NCBI RefSeq assembly: GCF_009696325.1
Contig: NZ_VUME01000005.1
Span: 98,201-162,200 of the forward strand
DNA length: 64,000 nt
From: Collinsella sp. WCA1-178-WT-3 (M1)
Lineage (GTDB): Bacteria > Actinomycetota > Coriobacteriia > Coriobacteriales > Coriobacteriaceae
Direction: 5' to 3'
The notes beneath the pieces are model-generated. The model saw only the letters and a program-made list of their open reading frames with translations, ran no database searches and was not told the DNA's origin. Shown one piece after another: positions 43,014 to 51,796 of this stretch (within the stretch, counting starts at the first letter, position 1; the number at the start of each line of letters is the position of its first letter). The position numbers and the translations under genes are program-made.

Positions 43014-43051
43014 AGGGGTCCCCGCTTATCGAGAGGACCCCTTTCTTTTTG
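43014..43051. terminator. Hairpin with T tract between HTH and ArdA-like genes
   Basis: AAAGGGGTCC..GGACCCCTTT followed by CTTTTTG on the plus strand. It can serve the plus gene (ends 42767) and perhaps the minus gene ending 43072. The rest of the 304-bp gap 42768-43071 has no recognisable element. Confidence 0.75.
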
Positions 43052-43071
43052 TAGATAAGATTATGTCTGAA

Positions 43072-43761
43072 TCAGGAGAAGAGCATCTTGATGATTTGCT
43101 CTTTGGAATACTTCCCGGTGTCGATCTCGCCCTCATAGGGGTCCATGTAGCCGTGGAGCCAGATTTCCAGCTCGCGGTCCTCGGCTTTGCTCTCGCCGAG
43201 CTCAATCAGCTCTTCGACGGACATGTCGGCACGGTCGCGCTTAGCATCCTTGCCCGCGAGCTCCCAGCCGAGCTGCAGGGCGCACTTCTCGTGCAGGCTG
43301 AGGTCATCCATCCCGATCTCCCCGAGGTCGAGCGGGGACGACCACTTGCGGTACGGGATCGACCCGTACTGGAGAATGAAGTTTAAGACCTCGATCGGGT
43401 CATAGACCTCGCGGAGGTCGCAGTACTGGAAGAGGACGTCGCAGTCGATTTCGGGATTGTTCATGACCGCCGCGGCGAGCAGATTGGCTTCCTCGATGGT
43501 GTAGGCCTCGCCGAGGGGGAGCCACTCGAACGGCACGAATCGGCCGATGTACTCCCATGCGCGGAGTCGGAGGGACTCCGTCTCGACTCCCTCGCGCCCG
43601 GCCTCGCTTGCGAGCGCGTCCGCCAGCGCGGCGGGTTCCAGAGGCAGGTGGATCTCGGCGCCGACGCTCGGGTCGTTTCGGTAGGTCTCGAAAGACGCGC
43701 CCTCGGCGGCTGTCACCCAGATGACGATGGCGGATTCGTCGGTATTCTCGTTTTGCTTCAT
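43072..43761 (-). CDS. ArdA-like (antirestriction) protein, tentative
   Basis: A 229-residue acidic protein. The layout (IVIWVTAAEG, then a LPLEPAALADAL segment, an RLRAWEYIG strand and TIEEANLLAAAVM helix) resembles ArdA modules, which mimic B-form DNA and block type I restriction. Net charge is strongly negative (many Asp/Glu), fitting a DNA mimic. Its position beside a restriction island also fits. No single decisive motif exists, so this may be another acidic family. Confidence 0.45.
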   Translation of the reverse strand: MKQNENTDESAIVIWVTAAEGASFETYRNDPSVGAEIHLPLEPAALADALASEAGREGVETESLRLRAWEYIGRFVPFEWLPLGEAYTIEEANLLAAAVMNNPEIDCDVLFQYCDLREVYDPIEVLNFILQYGSIPYRKWSSPLDLGEIGMDDLSLHEKCALQLGWELAGKDAKRDRADMSVEELIELGESKAEDRELEIWLHGYMDPYEGEIDTGKYSKEQIIKMLFS

Positions 43762-43845
43762 TTAGATTACCCTTTTCTCGATAGTTTCGTCGGTTAAGAG
43801 TCTATCGCTGTCCGAACCGGTCGTCTAGATCTCGGGGAGGGAAAG

Positions 43846-44478
43846 ATGGGAAAACTGAGCCATGATGAGTTCCTTGCGCGGCTGCGCTATCACAACTCGC
43901 ACTACGCCGACGGCGAGTTCGACGTGCTCGGCGAATACGCCGGCATCAGTGCTCCCCTTCGGTGTCGCTGCCTGGTATGCGGTAACGTCTGGGTCGGCAA
44001 CCCCGACTCGATGCTGCGCCGGAACTCGCGATGCCCCAAATGCGCCCGGGTGGCGGCTGGCAAATCCTCGGGGAAATCGAGGACGTTGACGCATGAGGCG
44101 TTCGTCGGCCGTGCGGCCGATGCCTGCCCGGATATCGAAATCGTCGGTAAATATATGGGCGCCAACACGAGACTGACCGTCCGCTGCCGTACCTGCGGAT
44201 ACTCTTGGGATGCATTTCCGGCCACGATCCTGCGCTCTTGTTCCTGTCCCTGCTGCTCCAACCGCGTCGCAGTGAAGGGAATCAACGACCTCGCGACCAC
44301 GCATCCGAAAATCGCGGCGGAGTGGGATTGCGAACGCAACGGGGAGCTGAGGCCCACCGACGTCGTGGCGGGCTCCTCCAAAAGGGTCTGGTGGCGATGC
44401 CCCGAGGGTCATGAGTGGCAGGCCATCGTATACAGGAGGAAGGCGGGCGGCGGCAGCTGTCCCGTCTGTGGAAAGTAA
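43846..44478 (+). CDS. Multi zinc-ribbon protein (DUF4379-like)
   Basis: A 210-residue protein with at least three Cys-pair modules: CRCLVCGNVW..CPKC, CRTCGYSW..CPCC and CPEGHEW..CPVCG. The last has the 'DLATTHPKIAAEWD' lead-in typical of the treble-clef/zinc-ribbon DUF4379 family. That family often accompanies or is fused to Vsr/PD-(D/E)XK-type nucleases. Here no nuclease domain is fused. It converges on the methyltransferase gene and shares a terminator with it. Confidence 0.7.
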   Translation: MGKLSHDEFLARLRYHNSHYADGEFDVLGEYAGISAPLRCRCLVCGNVWVGNPDSMLRRNSRCPKCARVAAGKSSGKSRTLTHEAFVGRAADACPDIEIVGKYMGANTRLTVRCRTCGYSWDAFPATILRSCSCPCCSNRVAVKGINDLATTHPKIAAEWDCERNGELRPTDVVAGSSKRVWWRCPEGHEWQAIVYRRKAGGGSCPVCGK

Positions 44479-44507
44479 GGGGGAGGGTCCAAGCCCTCCC
44501 CTATCTT
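44479..44507. terminator. Bidirectional terminator between Zn-ribbon gene and methyltransferase gene
   Basis: GGGGGAGGG-tccaag-CCCTCCCC then TATCTTT, lying between the two convergent stop codons. Confidence 0.8.
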
Positions 44508-44510
44508 TAG

Positions 44511-45773
44511 CTATAGGTCGTAGACCTCGACCATCGCCTCGCCGATGCGGTGCGGGACGCCCGTGACGAGGGCGTTGCCCATGCAGAAGGCCCGGTGACC
44601 GTCGGTCATGCCCGTGTCGGTCCAGCCCTTGGGGAATCCCTGCAACTGGTCGAGCTCGTCGGGCACCAGGCGGCGGAAGCGTCCGTCGGGGCACTCTATG
44701 ACGTGCTTGAAGCGGCTCGCGCCGGTGCCGCCCTCGCCGGTGAGGATCGTGCGGCTCGGCTTCTCGACGGAATCGGGGAAGCTCATGGCGCCCTCGGAGT
44801 AGGTGTAGGTGAAGCCCGTCTTCTTGTTGGTGCGTTCCTCGCGTTTGGCGCCCTTGAGGTATCGCCAGTCGGGCAGCTTCTCGTCGGCGATGTAGAACTG
44901 CTCGGGGACGTCCGATTCGTCTATCAGCACGTCTCGCAGCACGCGGCGCTCGCCGCGGTAGTCCTCGGCGAAGTCGCAGGTGAGGACATGGCAGCCCTGC
45001 ATCACGCCGGCGTTCTTGAACTGCGAGACCTTCTGGCCGACGCCGAAGCGGGTCGAGTTCTCGTAGGGGTCGGGCAGGACATCGAGTTCTGCCATCTCGT
45101 CAGGGTAGACGGCGGGGAACGCCTTGGCCATGACGCCGCGGCGCATGCGGTCGGCCAGGTCGGTATCGCCCGCGTCCTTCTCGCAGAAGATGTAGACGCG
45201 CTTGCGGCGCTGCGGGAAGCCGTATTCGGCGGAGTTGACCACGCGCCACTCGACTGTGTAGCCGAGGTCGGCGAGGCAGCTCAGGATGATGGCGAAGTCG
45301 CGCCCGCGCTGGGACGCGGGGGACTTGAGCAAGCGGTCGACGTTCTCGAACAGGCCGAATCGGGGTTTCTTCATCTCGAGGAAGCGGTAGATGTCCCACC
45401 AAAGGACGCCCTTCTTGCCCTCGATGCCGTGTGCCTGGTTGAGGGGACGCGCAACGGAGTAGTCTTGGCATGGAAAGCCGCCGACGACCATGTCGACGTC
45501 GGGGATCTGGGTCTCCCCCGCCTCAGCCTTGTCCAGTACCCTGTTGATGTCCTCATTCACCACGGAGCTCTCGCCGAAGCGCTCGGCGTAGCATCGGGCG
45601 GCGAACTGCCTAGACTCGGTTCCTGGCGGCTCCCACTGGTTCGCCCAGACGGTGGTGAAGGGGCCTGCCGGCTTCATATAGAACTCGGGATGGTTGGGGT
45701 CTGCATAGCCCTCTAGGCCAAGGCGGAACCCGCCGACGCCCGCGAAGAGCTCGGCGATCTTGATTTCAGACAC
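44511..45773 (-). CDS. C5-cytosine DNA methyltransferase
   Basis: A 420-residue DNA (cytosine-5) methyltransferase. Motif I IAELFAGVGGFRLGL is at the N-terminus, motif IV GGFPCQDYSVARPL carries the catalytic Cys, and ENVDRLLKS (motif VI) and QRRKRVYIF (VIII) follow. C-terminal motif IX/X (DELDQLQGFPKGWT) is present. GTG 45771-45773 follows TTGGAGAA. Paired with the Sau3AI-like nuclease it probably methylates C in GATC. Three GATC sites occur in its promoter. Confidence 0.93.
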   Translation of the reverse strand: MSEIKIAELFAGVGGFRLGLEGYADPNHPEFYMKPAGPFTTVWANQWEPPGTESRQFAARCYAERFGESSVVNEDINRVLDKAEAGETQIPDVDMVVGGFPCQDYSVARPLNQAHGIEGKKGVLWWDIYRFLEMKKPRFGLFENVDRLLKSPASQRGRDFAIILSCLADLGYTVEWRVVNSAEYGFPQRRKRVYIFCEKDAGDTDLADRMRRGVMAKAFPAVYPDEMAELDVLPDPYENSTRFGVGQKVSQFKNAGVMQGCHVLTCDFAEDYRGERRVLRDVLIDESDVPEQFYIADEKLPDWRYLKGAKREERTNKKTGFTYTYSEGAMSFPDSVEKPSRTILTGEGGTGASRFKHVIECPDGRFRRLVPDELDQLQGFPKGWTDTGMTDGHRAFCMGNALVTGVPHRIGEAMVEVYDL

Positions 45774-45805
45774 GTTTCTCCAATCGCTGCTGTGTCCGTT
45801 CTTGT

Positions 45806-45839
45806 GAGATCGATGATAACCGATCTCGCGGACAAGATC
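45806..45839. promoter_or_regulatory. Three GATC sites with 14-bp period in the methyltransferase promoter
   Basis: GATC at 45808, 45822 and 45836 are exactly 14 bp apart. The first two form the inverted repeat GAGATCG-N8-CGATCTC (45806-45827). They lie 33-66 bp upstream of the methyltransferase GTG, where methylation or protein binding could tune expression. Confidence 0.6.
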
Positions 45840-45861
45840 AAGGGGAGCGGCTAGAGGGCGA

Positions 45862-45876
45862 TTGCCGCAGCGGCAA
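45862..45876. promoter_or_regulatory. TTGCCGC-A-GCGGCAA palindrome upstream of the DUF5067 gene
   Basis: A perfect 15-bp palindrome ending 69 nt before the ATG at 45946. The same motif precedes all three pilin-like genes at 72, 72 and 76 nt. Confidence 0.75.
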
Positions 45877-45945
45877 AACAGTTGGAGCGCAATCGACGTT
45901 CGATAAGTTGAATGAGCTGGTAAACACTTCTGAAAGGAATGCTTT

Positions 45946-46413
45946 ATGCCAAAGATGTGTACTGCCGCTCGGGCGCTCGGACTTGCTAGCCTGTTCGCGG
46001 TGGCCGTGGTCGGAGCTTTAGGACGCAATCATGCTATGAATGGGACCGACAGCGGTTCAGATTCGACCGCCGGCAAGATGAACTACTCAATCACCGGTAT
46101 CGAAGTACTTGATGCTGTTCCTGGTCCTGGTTTCGGCAAAGTCGCCGTCATTCGATGGCATGCCATCAACAACAGCGTTGAAGACATTTACGCCGTCCCT
46201 CACCTCAAGGTTTACCAAAACAAGCAGGTACTCCATCCAGGTGCCGCGGGCAATAGGATCTTTTTATCCGAAAAAACGGAGCTTGCGCCGGGCGGGCAGG
46301 CCTTTGGGTCTTCAATCTACAGGATTAACGATATGTCTCCGATCACGGTAAAAATCAGCGACCCCCATGGCGAATCAAATGAGTTAAATGAAAGTTTCTA
46401 TCTGGAGCGATAG
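45946..46413 (+). CDS. Secreted DUF5067-like protein
   Basis: A 155-residue exported protein. The signal peptide (about 8-26, ALGLASLFAVAVVGALG) lacks a lipobox Cys. The mature part has a beta-sandwich pattern (GKVAVIRWHAINNSVEDIYAV) typical of DUF5067/immunoglobulin-like proteins of Gram-positive gut bacteria. It is inserted between the methyltransferase and the endonuclease, on the opposite strand, with a 3-nt gap to the convergent endonuclease stop. The shared upstream palindrome ties it to the pilin-like genes instead. Confidence 0.7.
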   Translation: MPKMCTAARALGLASLFAVAVVGALGRNHAMNGTDSGSDSTAGKMNYSITGIEVLDAVPGPGFGKVAVIRWHAINNSVEDIYAVPHLKVYQNKQVLHPGAAGNRIFLSEKTELAPGGQAFGSSIYRINDMSPITVKISDPHGESNELNESFYLER

Positions 46414-46416
46414 AAC

Positions 46417-47877
46417 TCAGATACAAGGCGTCACGTCGAGTCGTTCGGCCAATTCCTTACCCTTGACCCATACGTTCTGGCGGTACATCCTCACACCGTT
46501 GACCTCTACAGGCTTGTCGTTCGCATCGGTACCAGTGCCGCGGACGAACAGGACGCCGTCACGGCTCTTCGGCCAGTTGGGCGCCGTCATGGGTATCCCC
46601 GTCTTGGGCGTCACGCGCGGCGTGCCGTCCTTCTTCAGGACGGGAGCATCTATAAGTGAATCGCTGAAGATAAGGTCGCGCATGCCGTCCCAGAGCGCCC
46701 TGGCGGCATCGAGGTAGGTCCCGAGCCAAAGGGTCTTGAAACCCATGAAGCGGCACTGGCGCAGCGGGCAGTCGCGGTATCGTTCCTCGAGCACCGCCAC
46801 GACCATGGTGGAGTCGATGAAGGGCGCCGCGAAAGCGGAGTCCTCGAACTCGACCGAGGGGTCGCACAGCTCGTCGAAGTCGATCGATGGGTTCAGCTTC
46901 ATGTCCTCGGTCCTGCCGCCAGTGGGAGTCAGCGTCATCGTCTTGAAGACGAGTCCGGCCTTGGCGAAGAGCGGCACCTGCGAGATCTTGCCGGCATGCC
47001 CCGTGAAGAGCCTGACCACGACCTGCTCGGCGAGGGACTTATTCTCGCGTCCGGATTTCGTCTTAATCGGCAGGTCGAACTGTGCGGCAAGGTCCTCGAG
47101 CGTCTTGCCGGCGCAGGAATCGGAGATACCGTGCAGGTGCGCCCTGAGCGACCCCATCGAGGACAGCCAGCCCTGGTCGGGAATCATCCCCATATCGTCA
47201 TCCAGCCGCTCGCGAGCCATCTGGGTGACGAGGGATGCCTTCAGGCGGAACCTCGGCCTGTTGGGCCACTTCGGCGAGGTGTCGAGGTAGAGCAGCTGGG
47301 GATTGATGAGCGTGGAGAGGTTCGGCATCTCGGTATCGACATCGCCCTCGAGGGCGGTGCGGACGAACTCCCTCACGACCGTCCAGTCCGCCTCCAGGCG
47401 GAATCGGTCGACCTCGTGCCACGTGTGGAGATCGTAGCCCTTGAACTCGAAGCCGGCGTACTCGACCGTCACTCCCCTGCCGGGGCGCACGTAGAGGTAG
47501 TAGACGACCAGCAGGCGCTCGGCCTTGTGCCAGAAGGCCGAGGTGGAGAAGCTCTCCGCCACGATGCCCTCGGGCGCCACGGCGGTGATGGACATCGGTT
47601 CCTTCGCACGCCACCCGCCGCGGGCGCCCTCGACGAGACCTGTCGCCTTGACCTCCCACGGCTGCCCGTCGATGAGGATATCGGGGCGGCGATCTGAATC
47701 TGCGGGGTAGCCCAGCACAGACTGCTCGATGATGGCACCGATCCTGCCCTTGTTGCGGGATGCAGATGATGCGGCGAGGACTCCGGCGGTATCGACCTCG
47801 GCCACGGTGCGGCCGACGATAGCGCCGAAGCGGCTGTGAATGTCCCGCTCGCTGAAGCTGTGGTTGCCCTTGGCCAT
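46417..47877 (-). CDS. Sau3AI/MutH-like type II restriction endonuclease
   Basis: A 486-residue nuclease. The N-terminal MutH-like domain has NKGRIGAIIEQSVLG and PDILIDGQPWEVKATGL, giving the catalytic D-x(n)-E-x-K. A second MutH-like domain follows in the C-terminal half without an obvious active site. Length and two-domain layout match Sau3AI (489 residues, cuts GATC). ATG 47875-47877 follows GGAGGGGGAG. It is the last gene of the minus operon that starts with the MORC-like ATPase, though the 59-nt gap before it is the longest in the operon. Confidence 0.8.
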   Translation of the reverse strand: MAKGNHSFSERDIHSRFGAIVGRTVAEVDTAGVLAASSASRNKGRIGAIIEQSVLGYPADSDRRPDILIDGQPWEVKATGLVEGARGGWRAKEPMSITAVAPEGIVAESFSTSAFWHKAERLLVVYYLYVRPGRGVTVEYAGFEFKGYDLHTWHEVDRFRLEADWTVVREFVRTALEGDVDTEMPNLSTLINPQLLYLDTSPKWPNRPRFRLKASLVTQMARERLDDDMGMIPDQGWLSSMGSLRAHLHGISDSCAGKTLEDLAAQFDLPIKTKSGRENKSLAEQVVVRLFTGHAGKISQVPLFAKAGLVFKTMTLTPTGGRTEDMKLNPSIDFDELCDPSVEFEDSAFAAPFIDSTMVVAVLEERYRDCPLRQCRFMGFKTLWLGTYLDAARALWDGMRDLIFSDSLIDAPVLKKDGTPRVTPKTGIPMTAPNWPKSRDGVLFVRGTGTDANDKPVEVNGVRMYRQNVWVKGKELAERLDVTPCI

Positions 47878-47936
47878 GTTCTCCCCCTCCGTATCCCTTT
47901 CGCCCAAGGATAGCGATCTTTCGCCTATCGGGGCGT

Positions 47937-48521
47937 CTACGAGGGAAGCGACTCCGAGGACACCGTCGTGTCGCGCGGGCGGTATTTCCGTATCTCGGCA
48001 TCGATGTCCGAGGGCGCGAAGGTCATCGGGGTCAGCTCGCCTATCAGCAGGGGGATGTCCATGGCGCCGTCCAGGTCGAGCGCCAGCGAGCGCAGCTTCT
48101 CGAACGAGACGAGCGCTGCGGCGTCGTTGGGCGTTATCACGTCAAGCGTCTCACGGTTCGCCGCGATGATGACAGCGAGCTCCATCCCCTGCTTCTTGCA
48201 GACCTTCAGGGCATCGAGGAAATCGGAGCCGATGCTCATCTGGTGCCTGAAGGTTATCCGGGCCCATGTGGAGCCCTTCACGTAGTATCCCGAGTCGCCA
48301 AGCCAGCCCGCCTCGGTGAGCTTGCGGTCGATGACGGCGTTGAGGGTCTTCTGCATCCCCTTGGGGGCCCTCTTCCCGAGGCGTATCTTGGCGTCGCGCT
48401 CGGCGTAGAACTCGACGGACGACTCGGACCAGACGTCGTCCGCGAGGATGTCGGCGAGCTCTGCCGCCTCGGGGGTCAACTCGGGCGCGGCCCAGGGCGC
48501 GGCGGTGTAGCGAAGTCTCAT
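47937..48521 (-). CDS. BglII/BstYI-like PD-(D/E)XK protein, catalytic residues doubtful
   Basis: A 194-residue protein. The C-terminal core (WARITFRHQMSIGSDFLD, then GMELAVIIAA, then a DIPLLIGELTP strand) resembles the BglII-type fold, which cuts (A/R)GATC(T/Y). In BglII the central strand carries Glu and Gln (VEVQF). Here the aligned strand reads ARITF, so the active site appears altered. It overlaps the helicase stop by four bases (ATGA). It could be a GATC-binding subunit rather than a nuclease. Family assignment is moderate. Confidence 0.5.
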   Translation of the reverse strand: MRLRYTAAPWAAPELTPEAAELADILADDVWSESSVEFYAERDAKIRLGKRAPKGMQKTLNAVIDRKLTEAGWLGDSGYYVKGSTWARITFRHQMSIGSDFLDALKVCKKQGMELAVIIAANRETLDVITPNDAAALVSFEKLRSLALDLDGAMDIPLLIGELTPMTFAPSDIDAEIRKYRPRDTTVSSESLPS

Positions 48522-51500
48522 CTCTCCCCTTCCCTTGCTTCGTGATTCCAGAATTCGGGCCTCGTCGGGCATTCGCCGCACGCGAACGCCATCGACAGCG
48601 CGGAGGGGTTCGGCAGGGTCTCGGGCCTTTTGCCGTCACCGGCCCGCGCCACCAAATCCCTGCCCACAAGGATGTCGGTAAGGACCGCGTTGTCCAGCGG
48701 ACGCGACGGGTCGCCGGCCGAGGAGAAGGCGGCGGGGCGGCCGTCGGGGTCCTCGATGACCGCTAGGCCGTCGGTTCCGAAGTCCCTCTCCCGCCATGGC
48801 GCGGACGAGAGCGAGACCGTCTGGTCGCATCCCACCTCCGCGGTGAGCTCGACCTCACCGCCGCCCGCGAGCGAGAAGCTCATGCGGCCCGCGCCGAGGT
48901 CGGTGTGGGCGAAGGACGATTCCGCCGCGTCCATGAGGGCGGAGCGGATGGAGTCCGATGCCGTCTCGCCCGGTTTCCCGCCGCCGGCGAAGAGCCTCTC
49001 GAGCGCCCTCGTCTGCGCGGAGTTCCTGAGCTCGAGCAGCGACTCCATCCCCTCATCGATGGAGGGCGAGCCGGAGAGGATGGCGTCGCGGATCTCCGTG
49101 GCCACGACGTCGGGGAACTCGCCCACCGCGAGGTTGGCGGTATGGAACCTCTCCTGGATCCTCGTGTACATCCGCTGCTCGACGCTGCGGGGGTACCACA
49201 CGTTGTAGATATCCACCTCGGCCGCCCTCTGGCCGAGTCGCGCGACGCGTCCGATCCTCTGCTCGAGGACCGAGGGCGTCCACGGGACGTCGACGTTGAC
49301 GAGCACGCGTGCCGCCTGGAGGTTGAGGCCTTCGGATGCCGCGTCGGAGCAGATGAGCAGCCTGAGGTCGCCGCGCCTGAGGGCGTCGGTTATCTCGGTC
49401 TTCGCGCATGCGCGGACGTCGTCCCCGCGGTGGATCTCGGATACCGAGCCGCTGTAGATGCCGTACGTGTAGGCGTCCGAGTCCTCGCGGCCGCGGAACT
49501 CCCCCGCCAGCGCGTCCACGGTGTCGGTGTAGCGCGAGAAGAGGAGCACCCTGTCCCCGGCCGCCAGGCTCTCGAGGGCGATGTCCACCGATTTCTTGAC
49601 CTTCATGTCGAGCCCGCGCTCGATGAGGCCCTCGGCCTCCTCGATCAGCGGCCTGATGGCCGCAGCCTCAATGGACGCGGTGGCGGCGACGTTCGCCGCG
49701 CTCAGGCCGTCGAGGTCGCCAGGGATGTCCGCCGAGGCGGCATCCCCGTCCTCGAACAGGTCGGAGTCGTCATCCGGGTCGAGGTCGAGCCCGAGGTCGG
49801 CGAGGATTCCCCAGTCGGGGGCCGCCGTTCCGGAAAGGTCGGCCCTGATGGAATTCAGCTTGGCGAGCCGGCGCTGCAGGCTCCTGTAGCACGACCAGAG
49901 CGAGGACGAGATCCTCTGCTGGTAACCCACCCTCGTGAACCCGGTCGAGTTCCTCCTGCCGGGGCGCATCGCCTCCTCAATCGAGAAGTACTCGTTCGAG
50001 ATGTAAGCGTCGACCCTGCCGTAGAACGACATGACCTCGCGCTGGCCGTCGAGCGACACGGCATGCAGGTTGCGCCTCGGGAAGCGGTAGCCGACCCCCT
50101 CCAGGGAGCGCCTGGTGTTCCTGACGGTGAGCAGGTGCGCGGGGTGGAGCATGGTGAGTGCCTCGCGCACCGCGCCCCAGTTCCTCTGGACGTAGTCGGC
50201 GAGCGCGATGGAGTCGGCGCGGTCGATGCCGGCGAGCGACGCCACCGACGCCCTTGACGCGGGACCGAGCTCGGAGAGGTCGGGGCGCATCTCGTCGAGG
50301 GTCGACAGGAGCAGCTTCGCGGATTCTGCTGCGGATGTGAGGTCGGGTGCCGCGCTCGACGCTATCGTCTCGAGGGAGCCGAGGAAGCGGCTCTCCTTCC
50401 CCCATCTTTTCGGCAGCCCGAGAAGCCGCAGGAGCGCGTGGTACTCGGATGCTTCCTTCTGCATCGGCGTGGCGGTTGCGAGGATCACGTGCGGTATCTG
50501 GGCGCAGACGGACTCGAGCATGGCGTAGAGCCTCGTCGTCTTCTTGCGCCCGCCCGCCTGCGTGCTGACGCGGGCGGCGTGGGCCTCGTCCACGACGAGC
50601 AGGTCAGGAAGGACCGCGTCGCCGCGCTCCAGGCATCCGGGCCTGCCGCGGCTCCCGCGGGCGTACTGGGCGGAGACCAGGGCTATATCCGGGCGGCCGG
50701 CCCCGAGGGGGTTTCCCGCCTGCGGGCGCTCGGTCCCGTCCGCGCCCACGTAGAGGCACCTTGTGGAGTCGTAGAGCCACGCTTCGATGCCGAAGCGGTC
50801 GCGCAGCTCGGACTGCCACTGGGAGAGGACGGATTTGGGCGTGAGGATGACCACGCTTTGCACCCCGCAGAACCTGACCATGAAGGCCATGGCAGCCGCG
50901 GCCTCGAACGTCTTCCCCAACCCGACCTCATCGGAGAGCAGGACCCTGACGGGCCAGCGGGAAAGGGCGTCGATGACCGCACGCTCCTGGTGCTGGTAGA
51001 GCCCGGGGATGTCGCCGGAGACGAAGAAGTACGAGGGCATCCTGCGCGCCGCCGCGATGGCGCCCTCCGCGACCGCGGCATGCGACGCGCCGGGTCGGGG
51101 CACGCTCCCGCCGAGGCCGCGCTCGATGGCGGATGCGAACGATTGGGTTATCTCGCAGGACGTCACGCCCTCGGCGGAGCCCTCCCACAGGCCCTCGAAG
51201 ACCCCGCGCCAGACCTTCTCGATGCCGGGCGTCTCCCAGGACTTCTGCACCATGATCGTCTCGTAGTTGCCGCCGAGCCCGGAGCGCGTCTCGTTGGCGC
51301 TCCCCGAGGCGATGACGGAGTTGCCCTGGGCGTCCCGCAGCAGGAACAGCTTCGTGTGGAAGAGCCCGCCGTCGTCCACAGCGGCGGCCCTCACCTCGAG
51401 AAGCCCGTCGGCGATCATCCACGCGAGCGTCGCCAGCCGCTCGCGCTGGATTGCGTCGGATAGGCCGAGGATGCCCTCCCCGATCTCGCGGCCGATTCGT

Positions 51501-51793
51501 TCCGCCTCGGCGCGTAGCGGCTCGGCGGGGTCCGCCGCCGCGGCCAGCTCGCCGGGGACGCTGTGGATACCGACGATGAGGCGCATGCGGCCGCCGCGGG
51601 CGTACAGCCCCTCCACCCCCGCCGAGATGGCGATGAGGGAGTCGAGCGTGTAGTAGCTCGTCACCCGGTCGTATTCGCTCGCCGCGCCGAGCAGCGGCAG
51701 GAGGAACTCGGAGAGCAGCCTGCTGCCGTGTCCGGTGTAGACGTATCCGATGCCGAGGGAGGGGAAGCCCTCCCGCCTTTGGTCGCGGGGCAT
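48518..51793 (-). CDS. PLD-like nuclease fused to SNF2-type helicase
   Basis: A 1091-residue protein. The N-terminal phospholipase-D-like domain (about 20-200) has HTKLFLL and GSANETRSG. The SF2/SNF2 motor has SDEVGLGKT (motif I, about 287), VVDEAHAARVS (II, about 408), ILATATP (III) and the C-terminal RecA lobe with SEGLNLQAARV and QRIGRVARLGQ. Such fusions occur in DISARM-like and MutL/MORC-associated restriction systems. The PLD half shows only one HxK motif, so nuclease activity needs dimerisation or is absent. It starts 3 nt after the upstream gene. Confidence 0.88.
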   Translation of the reverse strand: MPRDQRREGFPSLGIGYVYTGHGSRLLSEFLLPLLGAASEYDRVTSYYTLDSLIAISAGVEGLYARGGRMRLIVGIHSVPGELAAAADPAEPLRAEAERIGREIGEGILGLSDAIQRERLATLAWMIADGLLEVRAAAVDDGGLFHTKLFLLRDAQGNSVIASGSANETRSGLGGNYETIMVQKSWETPGIEKVWRGVFEGLWEGSAEGVTSCEITQSFASAIERGLGGSVPRPGASHAAVAEGAIAAARRMPSYFFVSGDIPGLYQHQERAVIDALSRWPVRVLLSDEVGLGKTFEAAAAMAFMVRFCGVQSVVILTPKSVLSQWQSELRDRFGIEAWLYDSTRCLYVGADGTERPQAGNPLGAGRPDIALVSAQYARGSRGRPGCLERGDAVLPDLLVVDEAHAARVSTQAGGRKKTTRLYAMLESVCAQIPHVILATATPMQKEASEYHALLRLLGLPKRWGKESRFLGSLETIASSAAPDLTSAAESAKLLLSTLDEMRPDLSELGPASRASVASLAGIDRADSIALADYVQRNWGAVREALTMLHPAHLLTVRNTRRSLEGVGYRFPRRNLHAVSLDGQREVMSFYGRVDAYISNEYFSIEEAMRPGRRNSTGFTRVGYQQRISSSLWSCYRSLQRRLAKLNSIRADLSGTAAPDWGILADLGLDLDPDDDSDLFEDGDAASADIPGDLDGLSAANVAATASIEAAAIRPLIEEAEGLIERGLDMKVKKSVDIALESLAAGDRVLLFSRYTDTVDALAGEFRGREDSDAYTYGIYSGSVSEIHRGDDVRACAKTEITDALRRGDLRLLICSDAASEGLNLQAARVLVNVDVPWTPSVLEQRIGRVARLGQRAAEVDIYNVWYPRSVEQRMYTRIQERFHTANLAVGEFPDVVATEIRDAILSGSPSIDEGMESLLELRNSAQTRALERLFAGGGKPGETASDSIRSALMDAAESSFAHTDLGAGRMSFSLAGGGEVELTAEVGCDQTVSLSSAPWRERDFGTDGLAVIEDPDGRPAAFSSAGDPSRPLDNAVLTDILVGRDLVARAGDGKRPETLPNPSALSMAFACGECPTRPEFWNHEAREGER

Positions 51794-51796
51794 GCG

